Positions 10,028 through 21,228 of a DNA stretch of 58,142 nt are shown here, one piece after another. Source of the stretch: Dinochytrium kinnereticum (lineage: Eukaryota; Chytridiomycota; Chytridiomycetes; Chytridiales; Chytridiaceae); NCBI GenBank assembly GCA_027604005.1, contig JADGJT010000120.1, positions 1-58,142 on the forward strand, given 5' to 3'. How positions within the stretch are numbered: position 1 is the first letter of the stretch; the number at the start of each line of letters is the position of its first letter. A model generated the notes under the pieces. That model searched no databases and was not told the origin of the DNA. It was given only the letters and a program-made list of their open reading frames with translations. Both the position numbers and the translations under genes were made by a program.

Positions 10028-11451
10028 TTATTCGCAGGCTTTTGCGACTTCCTGGCTTTCATCTCCTCCGTTTGGCTTCATCGCGAAACTTTGTGGAGTA
10101 ATTTGAGCCGATTTTTGCTTTTTGAGACTTTCCTGTTCGATAATGTCTCGTTCTGTTGGTTTGTGGATACCGAATTTGAGGAACCAGAGTTGCTTGACTT
10201 TTGCTTCGAGCGTCGAGTTGCGGTAAAATTTGAAGTGTATAATGGCTACAACGAGGCAGTGAGCAGCAAAAACTACCGCCCAAACCATATAAGGCATCGT
10301 AAACAAAATCATCCCCCAACTAGCCACAAAAGCAAATAAACACCCATAAACATTGATCATAAGTCTCTCGCCTTCATCACTCGCCCACCAAGGGTTACTT
10401 TCCTTTGCAAACCTCGACGGAAGTTGTCGAAAACCTTCCGGCTTTTCACGAGGAACCCTCTCTTTCCTATACATCCGTAATGCATGTTTTCCAGCTTTGG
10501 TCGCCCTAAGACTTCTCGCAGCGTCTGCAACTTCTCTAGGAAGTTCTTTGAGAGATGGAAGACGAAACCCAAGACCTCCAGCAAAAGTGTCGTCGGTTTC
10601 ATTAGGAAAAAGGATAAGTGAGGCGTGTGAGGCGAAGCTTATGTCGGAGGCTGAGAGGGTGTCGCCTGATATGTACTTTCTCCCACCATTCTTCTCCATC
10701 TCGGTTTCAACGCTCATAAATATTTCGCGGACAGTCTTCCATGCTGTTTCAACATTTTTTTTATCTAGGCCAAGAGTGTACCAGAGCCCTTGGCGAATGA
10801 GTGGCCAGAAAAGACGATTAAGGGTTTTCCAAGTGTTTAGGTGGACGTTGGAGATGAGATATTTTTCAGTAAGGTCAGGGTTAGATAAGAGGGTCGACAG
10901 GAAGATACGGATGACGGCGGGTCCCATGTCGCGATCAAAGCCTTGCTGCAGTTCTAAAGCGCCAGCAGCGCTATATATCCTGATTCGGTTGTGGAATGAA
11001 TGAGCAAATAGGTACATGAAAATATCCGTGGTGTCTCTTTTGTAAATCTTATGGAGATAGTTCAGATTAGAAGGCGAAGGGCATATGAAGCTTGGTCACC
11101 TCTTTTTTCTCATTTTCCAAGATCGGAAAACTCGTCTGCGGTTTATGCGGATGTGGGTCTGAAAATGATAGAGCAGACCATAAATGAAGACCCCAAGGAA
11201 CTGCATGCTCAACGTAACCCATCCCATGCCTATCCAATGCCCATCTGATCTCCTCGCAGTAGGGATCCCATGGAATGGTGTAGAGCTTTACTACAGGGGC
11301 TCCGCTAACTTTCGGGCCCATTGGCATTCGAGGATGAGATTCCTCTTCTTCGGACGAGTAATCATCGAGTTTGTTCCACTGGAAGTGAGATGGAAGTTAG
11401 GGATGGAAGCTTTTGGAGGGTCATTCTTGTTACCTTGTCATAATTGATCAT
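10028..11451 (-). CDS. Membrane-anchored glutathione S-transferase-like protein
   Basis: Three exons: a six-codon first exon (MINYDK, 11451-11434), a second exon starting WNKLDDYSSEEEE, and a long third exon from KIYKRDTTDIFMYLF-type sequence at about 11030. Exon 2 has a thioredoxin/GST N-terminal fold start (VVKLYTIPWDPYCEEIRWAL) with a single Cys in a WDPYCEE motif, and the exon 2/3 join restores FPILENEKKEIYKRDTTDIF, the usual strand-helix end of a GST N-domain. The C-domain has GDTLSASDISFASHASLIL, the conserved 'xSxADI' helix region. Near the C-terminus are two adjacent hydrophobic segments (CLFAFVASWGMILFTMPYM; VWAVVFAAHCLVVAIIHF) followed by a basic, hydrophilic tail, so the protein is probably membrane-anchored with the GST domain cytosolic. 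Substrate unknown. It is divergent from the GGPP synthase with 36 bp between start codons. Confidence 0.75.
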
Positions 11452-11487
11452 TGCTGACAAGTTCAACAATTACGTGTAACCATTGAT
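11452..11487. promoter_or_regulatory. 36-bp divergent intergenic region
   Basis: Only 36 bases lie between the start codons of the GST-like gene (-) and the GGPP synthase gene (+). Both starts are supported by splice-consistent first exons, so the 5' UTRs must be extremely short or the promoters overlap the opposite gene. Confidence 0.5.
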
Positions 11488-12764
11488 ATGTCTGCCTCAC
11501 AAACCATCGCTCCAACCTCAAAATATGATCAGGTTTGGTAAAGACGACACCGACAAGGCTGACGCCCAAAAGATTATTCTGGAGCCATTCTACTATCTAT
11601 GCCAACAGAAGGGGAAGGAGATTAGGACAAAGCTGATGGAGGCGTTCGGATATTGGATGAAAGTGCCTGAAGAGCAGTTGAAGATCATCTGTGACGTTGT
11701 AGAGATGCTGCATACCGCGAGTTTATTGTAATTTATTGATAATTGGGATAAGTTTGCTGAATTTTTAGGATTGATGATGTTCAGGATGATTCTGCGTTGA
11801 GGAGAGGGATACCTGTGGCGCATAAGATTTACGGGGTGGCCAGTGTCATTAATTCGGCTAATTATGTGTAAGCATCTTCACGTTCTAAATGAATTCCACC
11901 AACATCAATTTATTATAGATATTTTGTTGCACTGCAGCGAGCCATGGCACTAAATGACACACATATCGTCGAAATATTCACAGAGGAGCTTCTCCAATTA
12001 CACCGAGGTCAAGGGATGGAGCTCTACTGGAGGGATTTTGGGGTTTGCCCGACAGAGGATGAGTATATAGAGATGGTCCGGAATAGTGAGTTGGCCATTT
12101 TTTTACATTTTTTTTTGTATGTTCAAAATCATTCTGATTTCTATTGTTATAGAAACCGGAGGACTTTTGCGGCTTGCTGTTAGGCTGATGCAATTATGTT
12201 CAAATTCTACAACGTTTGTTTTGCCGTATATTCAACTTAAATTTACTAAGATGCCTTCAGAAACTACATACAGTTGGTAGACCTCATAGGGATACATTAT
12301 CAGATTCGAGACGACTATTTGAATTTGGTGGCTGACCAGGTTAGAATAATGGACATCTTCGCTCTTTATACCATTCTTATGCCCCACTAGTACGCCCAAA
12401 ATAAAGGATTTGCAGAAGACCTCACAGAAGGCAAATTCTCTTACCTGATCATGCACTGCATCAAAGCGAGTGTCAACGACAACCAGCTCGCGAGTAAGAT
12501 TTCTTTCCGAAATCCCTAATATTTCTCTAACACCCAAATTTTACCAATTAAGGTATCCTACGCCAGCGCACAACCGACCTCGATGTAAAAAAGTACGCAA
12601 TCCGATTAATGGAAAAAACCAAAACATTTGAGGCAACGATCTCAAAACTGAAGGAGATTGAAGAAACTGCGAGAGCCGAAATAGCTCGATTGGGCGGGAA
12701 CCCACTTTTAGAAAGAGTAGTGGATTACTTGTCAGCGGACTATAAAAAGATTGACCAACTGTAG
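11488..12764 (+). CDS. Geranylgeranyl diphosphate synthase
   Basis: Condenses IPP with allylic diphosphates to make GGPP for protein prenylation and other isoprenoids. Exon 1 (11488-11532) encodes [15 protein letters not shown]; after a 40-nt intron the family start [20 protein letters not shown] follows. The first aspartate-rich motif spans an exon join ([17 protein letters not shown]) and the second is [31 protein letters not shown] is the usual following block. Fungal/animal GGPPS proteins are about 300 residues, as here. The exon join [13 protein letters not shown] uses an intron at about 12213-12262. It is convergent with XLF, with 36 bp between stop codons. Farnesyl diphosphate synthase is less likely given the short protein and the sequence before the first Asp motif. 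Confidence 0.9.
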
Positions 12765-12800
12765 ACATGAAATAACAAGCTGATTTTTCTTTCTTTATTA

Positions 12801-13963
12801 TTAAATGATTTTTCTCTTTTTCGGTTTGCTGCTGGTGGATTTCTTGAGCGCGTTTTCGGCTGCTAGGGCTTCCATGAGACTGACAGGGGGAGCTTGGGAC
12901 TTAGGTGGTTGAGTTACCTGGGAGAGGTTTGGTTTACATTGCAGTAATAGCAAAAACATACTAGGTCAGCCACACTTGCCGTTCCTTGAGTAAGTATCGA
13001 GGAACTTAACGTCGACCCCGCACTTTCCAGCTGCGATAGCTGTGTATCTAAACACACAGAAGTTCAGCACTGTTTCTTACTGAATATTTATCATCTCACC
13101 TGAATAATCACCTTCATCAGTCAATTGAGACAAATTAGCATGCAAACTGCTCAAATAAGGGTCTGTAAAAAAAGCAGAAAGAAGATTGGGCTCGTCCAGT
13201 TTTTCCTAGTCTGTGGGTGAGATTCGCAAAAACAGTAAAAATACAAACTGCGGTGTTGCGCGTTTCGTTTAAAAATCCTTGACCATCAAAAGCAATTCGC
13301 TGCCCTCCTTTTTTTTTTATAAAGTTTAGAACTTTCAACCCTGTTGCGGAGAGAATTACTTGACGAATCAGGTTGCATCGCAAGTTCCTTGTCCTTGATC
13401 TCTACTGTCTTTAGAAGACGATCAATCACTGTCTTGCAGTGTAGGGCTGATGCAAATAATGGGTAAATGATCTGCGAGCAGAGGATGTCGGAGGCATTTT
13501 TATCTTCATGGATCAAGTGAAGTTCCCAAGCCAAGTCCACGCCTTTGACATTTCCAGACACTTTAACCACCATCTGTCAAAGTTCAGTCCATTTTTCACA
13601 CAATGAGCTCAACATGTTCCTCAAAGCCATCACCGTCATGAGTCAAAGTATAGACGGATTTATCGTGGTAAAGTAGGTGGCGAATGTAAGGAAGAAATAC
13701 AGGGATGCTGTTTCTCGTATATGCAGGCGCATTCTGTTTTCTAATAAATTGTTCAACTGCATGCAATTTAAATGCTTAACTCCTCACATTTTTTCTTTCA
13801 CAGCCTCTTCTTCAATAGTCTCAGTCCATACTCTCTTCAGATTGGACACAATGACGGAATATCCTGCTGGGGTGAACGATGCCTTAAGGATCATCATCTT
13901 TGGCTCAGAGCCTGATGGGACGTGTATTCTTAGTGGAATCCATGATATCGAGTCTTTAGACAT
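12801..13963 (-). CDS. NHEJ1: XLF/NHEJ1 (XRCC4-like factor) of non-homologous end joining
   Basis: XLF bridges DNA ends together with XRCC4 and ligase IV. The first exon gives SWIPLRIHVP ... KASFTPAGYSVIVSNLKRVW, matching the head-domain start of XLF (W-x-L ... GYxLLVSDLxxVW). The next exon (IKQNAPAYTRNSIPVFLPYI ... YTLTHDGDGFEEHVELI) joins across an apparent 28-nt intron (13574-13601) to MVVKVSGNVKGVDLAWELHL, then IIYPLFASALHCKTVIDRLL and VEIKDKELA, equivalent to the human 'LIRPLMG..LALQ' helix and coiled-coil stalk. The last exons are less certain; the C-terminus is basic (SSKPKKRKII), like the Ku-binding tail of XLF. The start lies 36 bp downstream of the POLD3 stop codon. The tail exons between 13140 and 12950 are only tentatively joined. 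Confidence 0.82.
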
Positions 13964-13999
13964 TATTAAAAAAAATGTTTTAAATATTGTTTTTATTAT

Positions 14000-15864
14000 T
14001 TACTTCTTCCCAAAGAAGCTCATCAAAGTCTTTTGACCCGCGGCCTTGCTTTTCGCCGCTTTGGGCCCCTTTTTTTCTGATTTTTCTGCTGCCGTTGAGC
14101 TGGCGGCATTCATGGACTGTGATTCGTCTTTGCTTTGGGGCTTTTCATCCGAAGTAGGAGCTGCTTTCACAAATGGCTTTTTACGGATTACAATCACTTC
14201 ATCTTCCGAGTATGATTCCCATCCTTCCACGTCCACCGTTCCTTTCGGGAATATTTAGTAAGTCAAAAGCAATCAATTCACTAACGTAGATATTTCCCCA
14301 CAACCCTGCTCTCTTTCTTTGTGACCTTTCGACGACGTCGCACTCTTTTCACGACCTTTTCAACGTCATCTGATAATCATGAGTGTAAGAAAAATGCTTT
14401 TGATTTTGCATCAGACCATTTTCGATGATGTCGATATAGCGCCCGGTAGTAGCGGGTAGCATTTCATTTTGCGGACTAGCAGAATGCACTTCGTTTACAT
14501 CATCTATAATCATCTCGGGAGATGGTTCATCGATAGTTTCTAGGATTTACGCTTAAAATCACCCCGCCTTTTAAGGAGCATACCTTCAACATCCTCCATA
14601 GGACCAGATTCCATATCCTAAAATCAGCTAAGTGACTACTCCAAAAATTCTATATTCACTTACATCATCCGCATCAAAAAGCTGTCCAAGCTTTTCGTGC
14701 GCTTCGCAGTGTTCCAGAGCCTTACCAGCTACCTCCGCTCGAATCTTTTCGATCTTCTTCCGTTTCTCCTCTTCCTTATGAGCTTTCAATTCGCTGTCCT
14801 TTGTCCTTTTCTCGGTATCTTTTTTAATCTGATTTTCAAAGAATGATGTACGTCGCGCGTCTTTTGTTTTGGCGAAGACGCTTATGGAGAGGTTAAAACA
14901 TTGCACATAGTTGATAGATACTTTTTGCTAGATGAGGAAGCCGTTGCTGTGATTGATTTTACATCGGATGCTTTTGAATCGGCCACCAGTGGATCAACTT
15001 TTTTGCTTGATTCGGATGTTGGCAGGCTTTTCTTTGCTTCGGATGCTTGAATGCTCTTCTTTGGGTCGGGCTATTGCAACGAAAGTTAGTAAAAAATTAA
15101 GGAGAGAAATATAACTACTTTTTGCGTCCCAGAGACCTTTGGGGTATTACTTGGCTGCTGCGTTGAAGCTGCTAACGTTATGTCCTTTCGTAAAGCAATT
15201 GATGAATTTTGGATGCTCCGGCAGGCTCTTCCGTGTTTTAGTATATTTCGACTTCAATCTCTCACCTCATAGCTTCCAAAGTGTCCTCCTCGAAAATTGC
15301 CCAGCAGACGTTCTCAAGGTCATTCAACATCTTGTCTTATGTTATATATTTTCCCAGCCTTTTTAACAAACCGGCATTTGCGACGGCTCTACACTGTATA
15401 TAACGCATGATACATCTGTCAAGGTAGTTTTAAGGATGTCCATATCCTCCTGTTGGACAATTTTTATAACTGTTTCGGAGGTATTTGGCTGTGTTGGGTT
15501 TTCGGTAATTGGTTTTCCTTTGACGAGATATGTGACATGAATGGACGCCTTCTGCTGCTTCGCGAACTTTTCCATTTCCCTAGAATAAGATAAATGTTTT
15601 AAAAATCAGGAGCCTCATGTATAGAACACTATCTACCGCTCTCACCTCTGAGCATCTTTGATGTTCAAGTGGAGCTTTCTGCTTAACGCTTTCACAGTCA
15701 CCTTGATAGATACGAAGCGCGGAGGATAAGTACAAACCTACAAGTTCCTCGGAAACATTGGCTCCTATACTCACGATCTCCTTCTCGGCCTTTACGAGAT
15801 GTTCGAGCAGTTCGCATGGCGACTCCTGGACATCGTCCGATGCTGTCTCCTGGATCCTTGTCAT
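14000..15864 (-). CDS. POLD3: DNA polymerase delta subunit 3 (POLD3/Cdc27)
   Basis: Third subunit of polymerase delta, linking it to PCNA. Exon 1 (15864-15775) encodes CELLEHLVKAEKEI; exon 2 (15701-15646) VTVKALSRKLHLNIKDAQR; exon 3 from 15579 gives EMEKFAKQQKASIHVTYLVK and, after a hydrophilic stretch, the block ending VSCVIYSVEPSQMP. This is the winged-helix N-domain layout of POLD3 ('IVTYKWLS..L.VHVNxAKxML ... LHVTYLVSG ... HVYSVQ'). The middle is lysine- and serine-rich low complexity with a coiled region (KDTEKRTKDSELKAHKEEEK). The C-terminus QKTLMSFFGKK is a textbook PIP box (Q-x-x-L/M-x-x-F-F) ending the protein, as in yeast and animal POLD3. The start codon lies 44 bp from that of the divergent methionyl-tRNA synthetase. 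Confidence 0.88.
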
Positions 15865-15908
15865 TGATAATAGTTGTGCAACCGACACACTTTGCCATTC
15901 AGTTCAAT
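15865..15908. promoter_or_regulatory. 44-bp divergent intergenic region
   Basis: Forty-four bases separate the POLD3 (-) and methionyl-tRNA synthetase (+) start codons. Both starts are supported by conserved N-terminal protein sequence within a few dozen codons and by in-frame splicing, so this is a very compact bidirectional promoter. Confidence 0.5.
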
Positions 15909-18343
15909 ATGGGTGAGCAAAAGATCAATAAGGACGTTACGATTCTGCTCGATCACCACACGAGAAAGATGTACGTGCTGCGACGACTACAGGATTGATG
16001 CATTTCTGCAGAACAGATGCGTCTGTTCTGTTGCTGGCTGGTTAATCCGACAGTTGCTGATTATTTTTATATCCACAGTCTTCCCCGCAAAGGCGAGAGA
16101 AACATACTCATCACGAGTGCCCTGCCTTACGTTAATAACATACCTCATTTGGGAAACATTATTGGATGCGTTTTAAGTGCTGATGTTTACGCTCGGTACG
16201 CCACAATGGCGGCCACTGAATTCAATTACTGACATTTGAAATAGCTTCTGCCGTTTGCGGGGATACAACACACTCTTCGTTTGCGGGACTGACGAGTACG
16301 GAACCGCCACTGAAACTAAAGCACTTGAGGAAGGCCTGACTTGCCAGGAGATTTGCGACAAGTATTATGCTCATCATAAGGCAACCTACGACTGGTTTCA
16401 ATGTGACTTTGACCATTTTGGAAGGACGACGACTCCTCTTCAAACCAAGTTTGTTTATAAGCCACTTTCAGGGCTTTTTCTTAACACGTCCTTTAGGATT
16501 ACTCAAGATATCTACCTGAGTTTGAATGAAAATGGCAAAATTGAGGAGGACAGCATGACGCAGCTGTACTGTGAGAAGCACGAATCGTATGTCCTCATTG
16601 ATACGCCATGATTGATCACACTCTCGACACTCATTTTTAACATTTCATTCTCCACAGATTTTTAGCGGACCGCTTTGTTGAAGGAGTCTGCCCATTATGT
16701 TCGTATGAGGATGCCCGTGGTGACCAATGCGACAAATGTGGAAAACTGCTTAACGCTACGGAGCTTATAAAGCCGCGATGCAAGTTAGACGGAGCTTCTC
16801 CAGTTATCCGTGATTCACGCCATCTTTTTCTTAACCTTTCCGATCTGCAACCGAAATTGGAGGCGTGGGTTGCTGAATCAAGCAATAAAGGTTTTGTGGG
16901 GCAAATTCTTGAAAATGCTCACGCTCAATTTCAGGGAAATGGTCTCAAAATAGTATTAACATCACCAATTCTTGGCTTCGTGAGGGATTGAAGCCTCGTT
17001 GCATTACTCGAGATTTGAAATGGGGTGTGCCCGTCCCCCGGCCTGACTTTGATAAGAAAGTCTTTTACGTCTGGTTTGACGCGCCTATAGGGTAATTTGA
17101 ATAACACTGTCGCATGCTCTTACCCTATGTTAAGATATCTATCTATCACTGCAAATTATACGGATGAGTGGGAGAAATGGTGGAAGAATCCTGAAGATGT
17201 ATCCCTGTATCAGTTCATGGGCAAGGACAATGTTCCATTCCATACCGTCATGTTTCCCTCGTCTTTAATCGGTGCTGCTCAGAACTGGACACTTCTTCAC
17301 CATCTCTCTACCACTGGTTAGTTAATCGATAAAAGTTAGTATTTAACCTTAATTGGACAGAGTATTTGCAGTACGAGGGGGAGAAGTTCTCAAAGTCACG
17401 AGGCGTTGGTGTTTTCGGAAACAATGTAAATGATTCTCAGATTCCTGTCGATGTTTGGCGGTACTTCCTTCTTTACAACCGACCCGAGACCTCGGACTCT
17501 CAGTTTGCCTGGCAGCCATTTATCCTTGCAAACAACTCGGAGCTCCTTGCGAACCTAGGCAATTATGTAAACCGTGTCATTAAGTTTACTGCTGCGAAGT
17601 ACGAGTCTGTTATGCCTGAGTATTCGCTTACGGGCGAGGCGGAGGTTAAGCTGCTGGCGGACGTCAACGAGTTACTTGCACAGTATATTGATACTATCGA
17701 GACTCTCAAATCTCTAAGGACCGGCATCAAGCTTGTTATGGATATTTCGTCTCTCGGAAATAACTACCTCCAACAAAACAAGATTGACAATAACCTGTTT
17801 TTAAACCAGCGTGATCGATGCAATACCGTAGTTGGGGTCGCGTTGAACCTTGCCTACCTCTTGTCCGCAATTGTGGCCCCCTACCTTCCGAAAACCTCCG
17901 AATCTATGCTTCGCCAGCTTAACGCACCAACTCGTCGGATTACAGATAAATGGGAGGGCAATGACATTCTCCCGGGACATTCTTTGGGAAAGCCGGAGCT
18001 CTTGTTCCAGCGGATTGACGAGAAAAGGGTGGATGAGCTACGTGCAAAGTACTCTGGAAGTGGTTCAAAGGCCTCTGAGGCGAAGGACGCTGGCAAGAAG
18101 AAGAGGGGTGGCGCGAAGGCTCCTGCGCTTCTGACGGAGGCGCCTCCTACTGTTCAGAAGACTGAATCGATTATAGCGTTGGAGGTTGAGATCAAGGAGA
18201 AGGGTGACCTTGTCCGAAGGCTGAAGACCGAGAAGGCATCTGCTGAAGCTGTGAAGGCTGTTTTGGATGAGCTCTTGGCAGCTAAGGAGAGATTGACGAA
18301 GGAGGTCACTGATATTTTGGCGACTTTGTCGCTGGGGAACTGA
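15909..18343 (+). CDS. Methionyl-tRNA synthetase, cytosolic, with C-terminal WHEP domain
   Basis: Charges tRNA-Met. A short N-terminal exon ([20 protein letters not shown]) splices to [20 protein letters not shown], whose HLGN is the class I 'HIGH' motif; then [20 protein letters not shown] and the zinc-binding connective region ([19 protein letters not shown]). [12 protein letters not shown] at about 17380 is the KMSKS loop; the anticodon-binding helical domain follows, with [15 protein letters not shown]. The protein ends with a basic linker ([14 protein letters not shown]) and a WHEP domain ([20 protein letters not shown] ... LLAAKERL). There is no GST-like N-terminal domain as in budding yeast or human; the catalytic core starts almost at once. 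The C-terminal WHEP domain resembles that of animal MARS1. Introns interrupt the core at about 15969, 16200, 16450, 16609, 17093 and 17320. Confidence 0.93.
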
Positions 18344-18465
18344 TTATGTGTTTTTATAATGCCGGGCTGAGACGATACTTAACGATTCTAAATAATAAAT
18401 CGTACTCTCAACACATTCTAGGAAGTTGGTGCTTCATTTTTTTCCATAATTTTGTTCCATGGGTG

Positions 18466-19507
18466 ATGGAAGATAGATACTCCTTTCTATTCGGGGCCGT
18501 AGGCGGCATCTGTCATGTTCTTGTACGGCGAAAAACGATGTAAAGACGTCCATTGACACCTTGTAAGGTCTCGCATCCATTTGATCTCATCAAGGTGCGA
18601 ATGCAAAGCGGCGGATTCGGCTACACGAGCACATTGCAAGCCTCCAAGCACATTTTGGCCACGGATGGATGGGTGGGACTGTATCGGGGTGTTCTTCCAG
18701 TCCTCGCTGGAGCTGGACCTGTGATGGGTGTCTGCTTCTTCTCATACACTTGGGCCCGGAGAGTGATTCTTGACTTTTCGCCATCCATGGATAAAAGTGA
18801 TCTTGCACATTCTAAGGACTGGAAGGATGCCTTAACGATTCCTCAAATAGCGGCAGCAGGTGCTGTTGCATCTATTCCCACGGCAATGATTCTTGGACCT
18901 GCTGAACGGATAAAGATTCTTCTACAGGTCGAGCGGACTGGGGAATCGCATGGTCCACAGCCCGCCAAAAGATCGCATTTGAGGGAATCTCTAAGGTCTA
19001 TTTTAAGAGTTTGGAAAGCAGGTGGTGGAATATTTGGACTTTATCGAGGAGCAGGGCTGACTGTCCTGCGAGATATTCCTGGCGATGCCGCCTACTTTGC
19101 AACCTTTGAGGGGCTCAAACGCGCTCTCAACAAATCCTTATTTGACAACGGATCTGGTTTGCAATCGAAAGAAAGTATAGGCTTCATGGGTGTTTTCGTT
19201 ATTTTGCTTTCAGGCGGTAAGTTTCCAATGAAGATTGAGAAAAATGTCAACCTGAACCACTTAATGAAAAGGTCTTGCTGGGTGCGCGAACTGGTGTGTT
19301 TGCATCCCAATCGATTCGATCAAAACTCAATGGCAGCAGTCACCTCCCGGCTCAAGTTTTGTGAAGCTCATGCAAAAGCAAACCTTTTTCGGCCTTTACC
19401 GAGGACTTGGCCCTATTTTACTGCGTGCCTTTCCCGCTTCCGGGGCTTTCTTCCTTGGCGTAGAATCCAGCACGAGTCTTTTTAAGACTCTGGTTAAAGA
19501 CTTTTAA
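18466..19507 (+). CDS. Mitochondrial carrier, carnitine/acylcarnitine type
   Basis: Inner-membrane SLC25 carrier with three repeats. The start ATG gives MEDRYSFLFGAVGGICHVL; a 45-nt intron joins it to VSHPFDLIKVRMQ, restoring the first Px[D/E]xx[K/R] signature. Repeat 2 has GPAERIKILLQVER; repeat 3, after an intron beginning near 19217, has CIPIDSIKTQWQQ and ends FFLGVESSTSLFKTLVKDF. The G-x-x-ERIK-x-LLQ sequence in repeat 2 is typical of carnitine/acylcarnitine carriers (CRC1/SLC25A20), which exchange acylcarnitines for carnitine to feed beta-oxidation. Other amino-acid carriers of the same clade (ornithine type) remain possible. It follows MetRS by about 120 bp and is convergent with the ankyrin gene. 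Confidence 0.82.
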
Positions 19508-19591
19508 ATCCAAGGCCTCAACGTATCTTTCAAGGTTATTTATTGAAGACTATAGACATACATAGATAAATAGATTTCACGTAGATATGTT

Positions 19592-21228
19592 TTAGTTATA
19601 TAACCATGAGCTTCCGTCATTTTTTGACTTCTTTTTCGGCATGGCAGGCTTTTCGGGAAGACCTTCAAAGGGCTTGATAGCTGGAGAATGGACAGAAGGA
19701 CGGGATTCCTTTTGAGGGGGTCGAAGAGTTTCTGAAGGCTTTAATTGCCTCACGGAACGTGCCGAACCAGCCGATGAGCCCCTCTTGGATTTGGCTGATC
19801 CCACTCTCTCCTGACTTCCTTTTGACGACTTTCCTCCAACTTTTCCTTGTTTTCCTTGATTCGGTGAGCTTCGGGTTCGGTCAGGGTCGTTTGTGGACTT
19901 TAAACGTTCCACTATTGATCCATCGTTTGCGGTGGAATGGCGATTTCTGGCGCTGTTGTTCGCCGCTGCGATGGCTTGTATTTGAGCGGCCTCAGCATCT
20001 GTTATCATATGTGAATACTTAAAAGTATGAACGCAGCTTCACCTGTCAGGAACTGCTTAATTGACTCATCGGTTGTTAAATCGCTCGGCCGTCTTCCGTC
20101 ATTGTTTGTAATTAAGGGGTTGCTACCAACCTCAATCTTAAACAAATCCACATTTAGCGGCATACCCTTTTTTGTTACTGATCTAGCTTACTTGACCTAC
20201 CAGTGTTACTACTGTTGCATGCAAATTATTGACAGATGCAAAATGAAGCGGCGTGGAGCCAAACAAGTCGCGTTTCTGTAGATTCTCGTGCTTTATATTT
20301 CCCTCATGCGCCATTTTTCGAATCAGATCCACCTGACCGTTACTTGCAGCCCTTTTTTAATCAATGGTAAAAATCCAACGACGGATACAGTAAAATCTAC
20401 CAATGCACTGGAGTCGCTCCATATTCATCTCCATCCAAATTGGCTCCGAAGCTAAGAAGAACTGTCGAGATGCTTCGATGTCCATTTCGAAATGCCAATG
20501 CAAGAGGGCTGAAGTAACCATCATTAATAAATCCCGAAAAGGCTTGCTTACCTTGTACCATAAACAGGTATTCTGCAATTCACATCCACGTTGTCCCAAA
20601 TGCAGCTGTAAACCTGGTCAATATCGCCCATACTGCAAGCCTTCATGAATCTGTCTTCGAGCTGGCTCAATGGTTTCGGTGGTGGTTCAGGAGGAGGCTC
20701 TTCAGGAAGTATGGGATTCAAGCTCTTGGGATTCACGGAACCTTTGCGAGTCCTGCCTTGACCATAAATTGCGGAAGGTGACCGTTGCAGCCCACCCGCG
20801 CTTGAAGGTCTTCGATTAGACATATTACCCGGTCTTGACAGACTGTTGATTCCTTCTCCGTTATTGATGGAGCTTGATCGACTCTTATCGGAAATTCCTC
20901 GTTTATAGGAGGAGCCCACCGCTGATCCCGTACTATCTTGCCTCCTTTGCCCATTAACAAGGCTTGAAGAAGACTGCCGGACAGATCTGCTGCTTCCAGC
21001 ACGCTCAAAGGCTGTCGAAAAGTTGCCCACAGATGATCCTGAGGCCATAGAAACTGCGGACTGGGCCCTTGATGACGCAACAAGCCGCCTCGGCGGAACT
21101 GGGACCGAAATAGTCTCGAAAGATGCCGCGTTGTCGAGTATCAGCTGTGGTTTGGATGCATCCGAGGGCTTATGCCCACCCCTGCCTTTACCTCTTTCAT
21201 TCTTTCTACTTCCAGGACCAGTGGGCAT
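19592..21228 (-). CDS. Ankyrin-repeat protein with disordered N- and C-terminal regions
   Basis: The N-terminal exon (from ATG 21228) is basic and serine-rich, with no recognised domain, and ends with a proline stretch and LEDRFMKACSMGDIDQVYSC, the first ankyrin helix pair. Splicing then gives SPLALAFRNGHRSISTVLLS, FGANLDGDEYGATPVHWAAS, LFGSTPLHFASVNN and SNPLITNNDGRRPSDL, about four ankyrin repeats across five small exons. The C-terminal exon (20008-19592) is an Ala/Gln helix (DAEAAQIQAIAAANN) followed by Ser/Lys-rich disorder. The protein is probably an adaptor; no catalytic domain is seen. An extra upstream exon (21421-21272, MNPFYLVGCSDLDS ... EGIPSPQFGSITMPR) reads well and could extend the N-terminus by splicing to 'SRKNERGKGRGG'. 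The 84-bp gap to the carrier gene is convergent. Confidence 0.78.
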
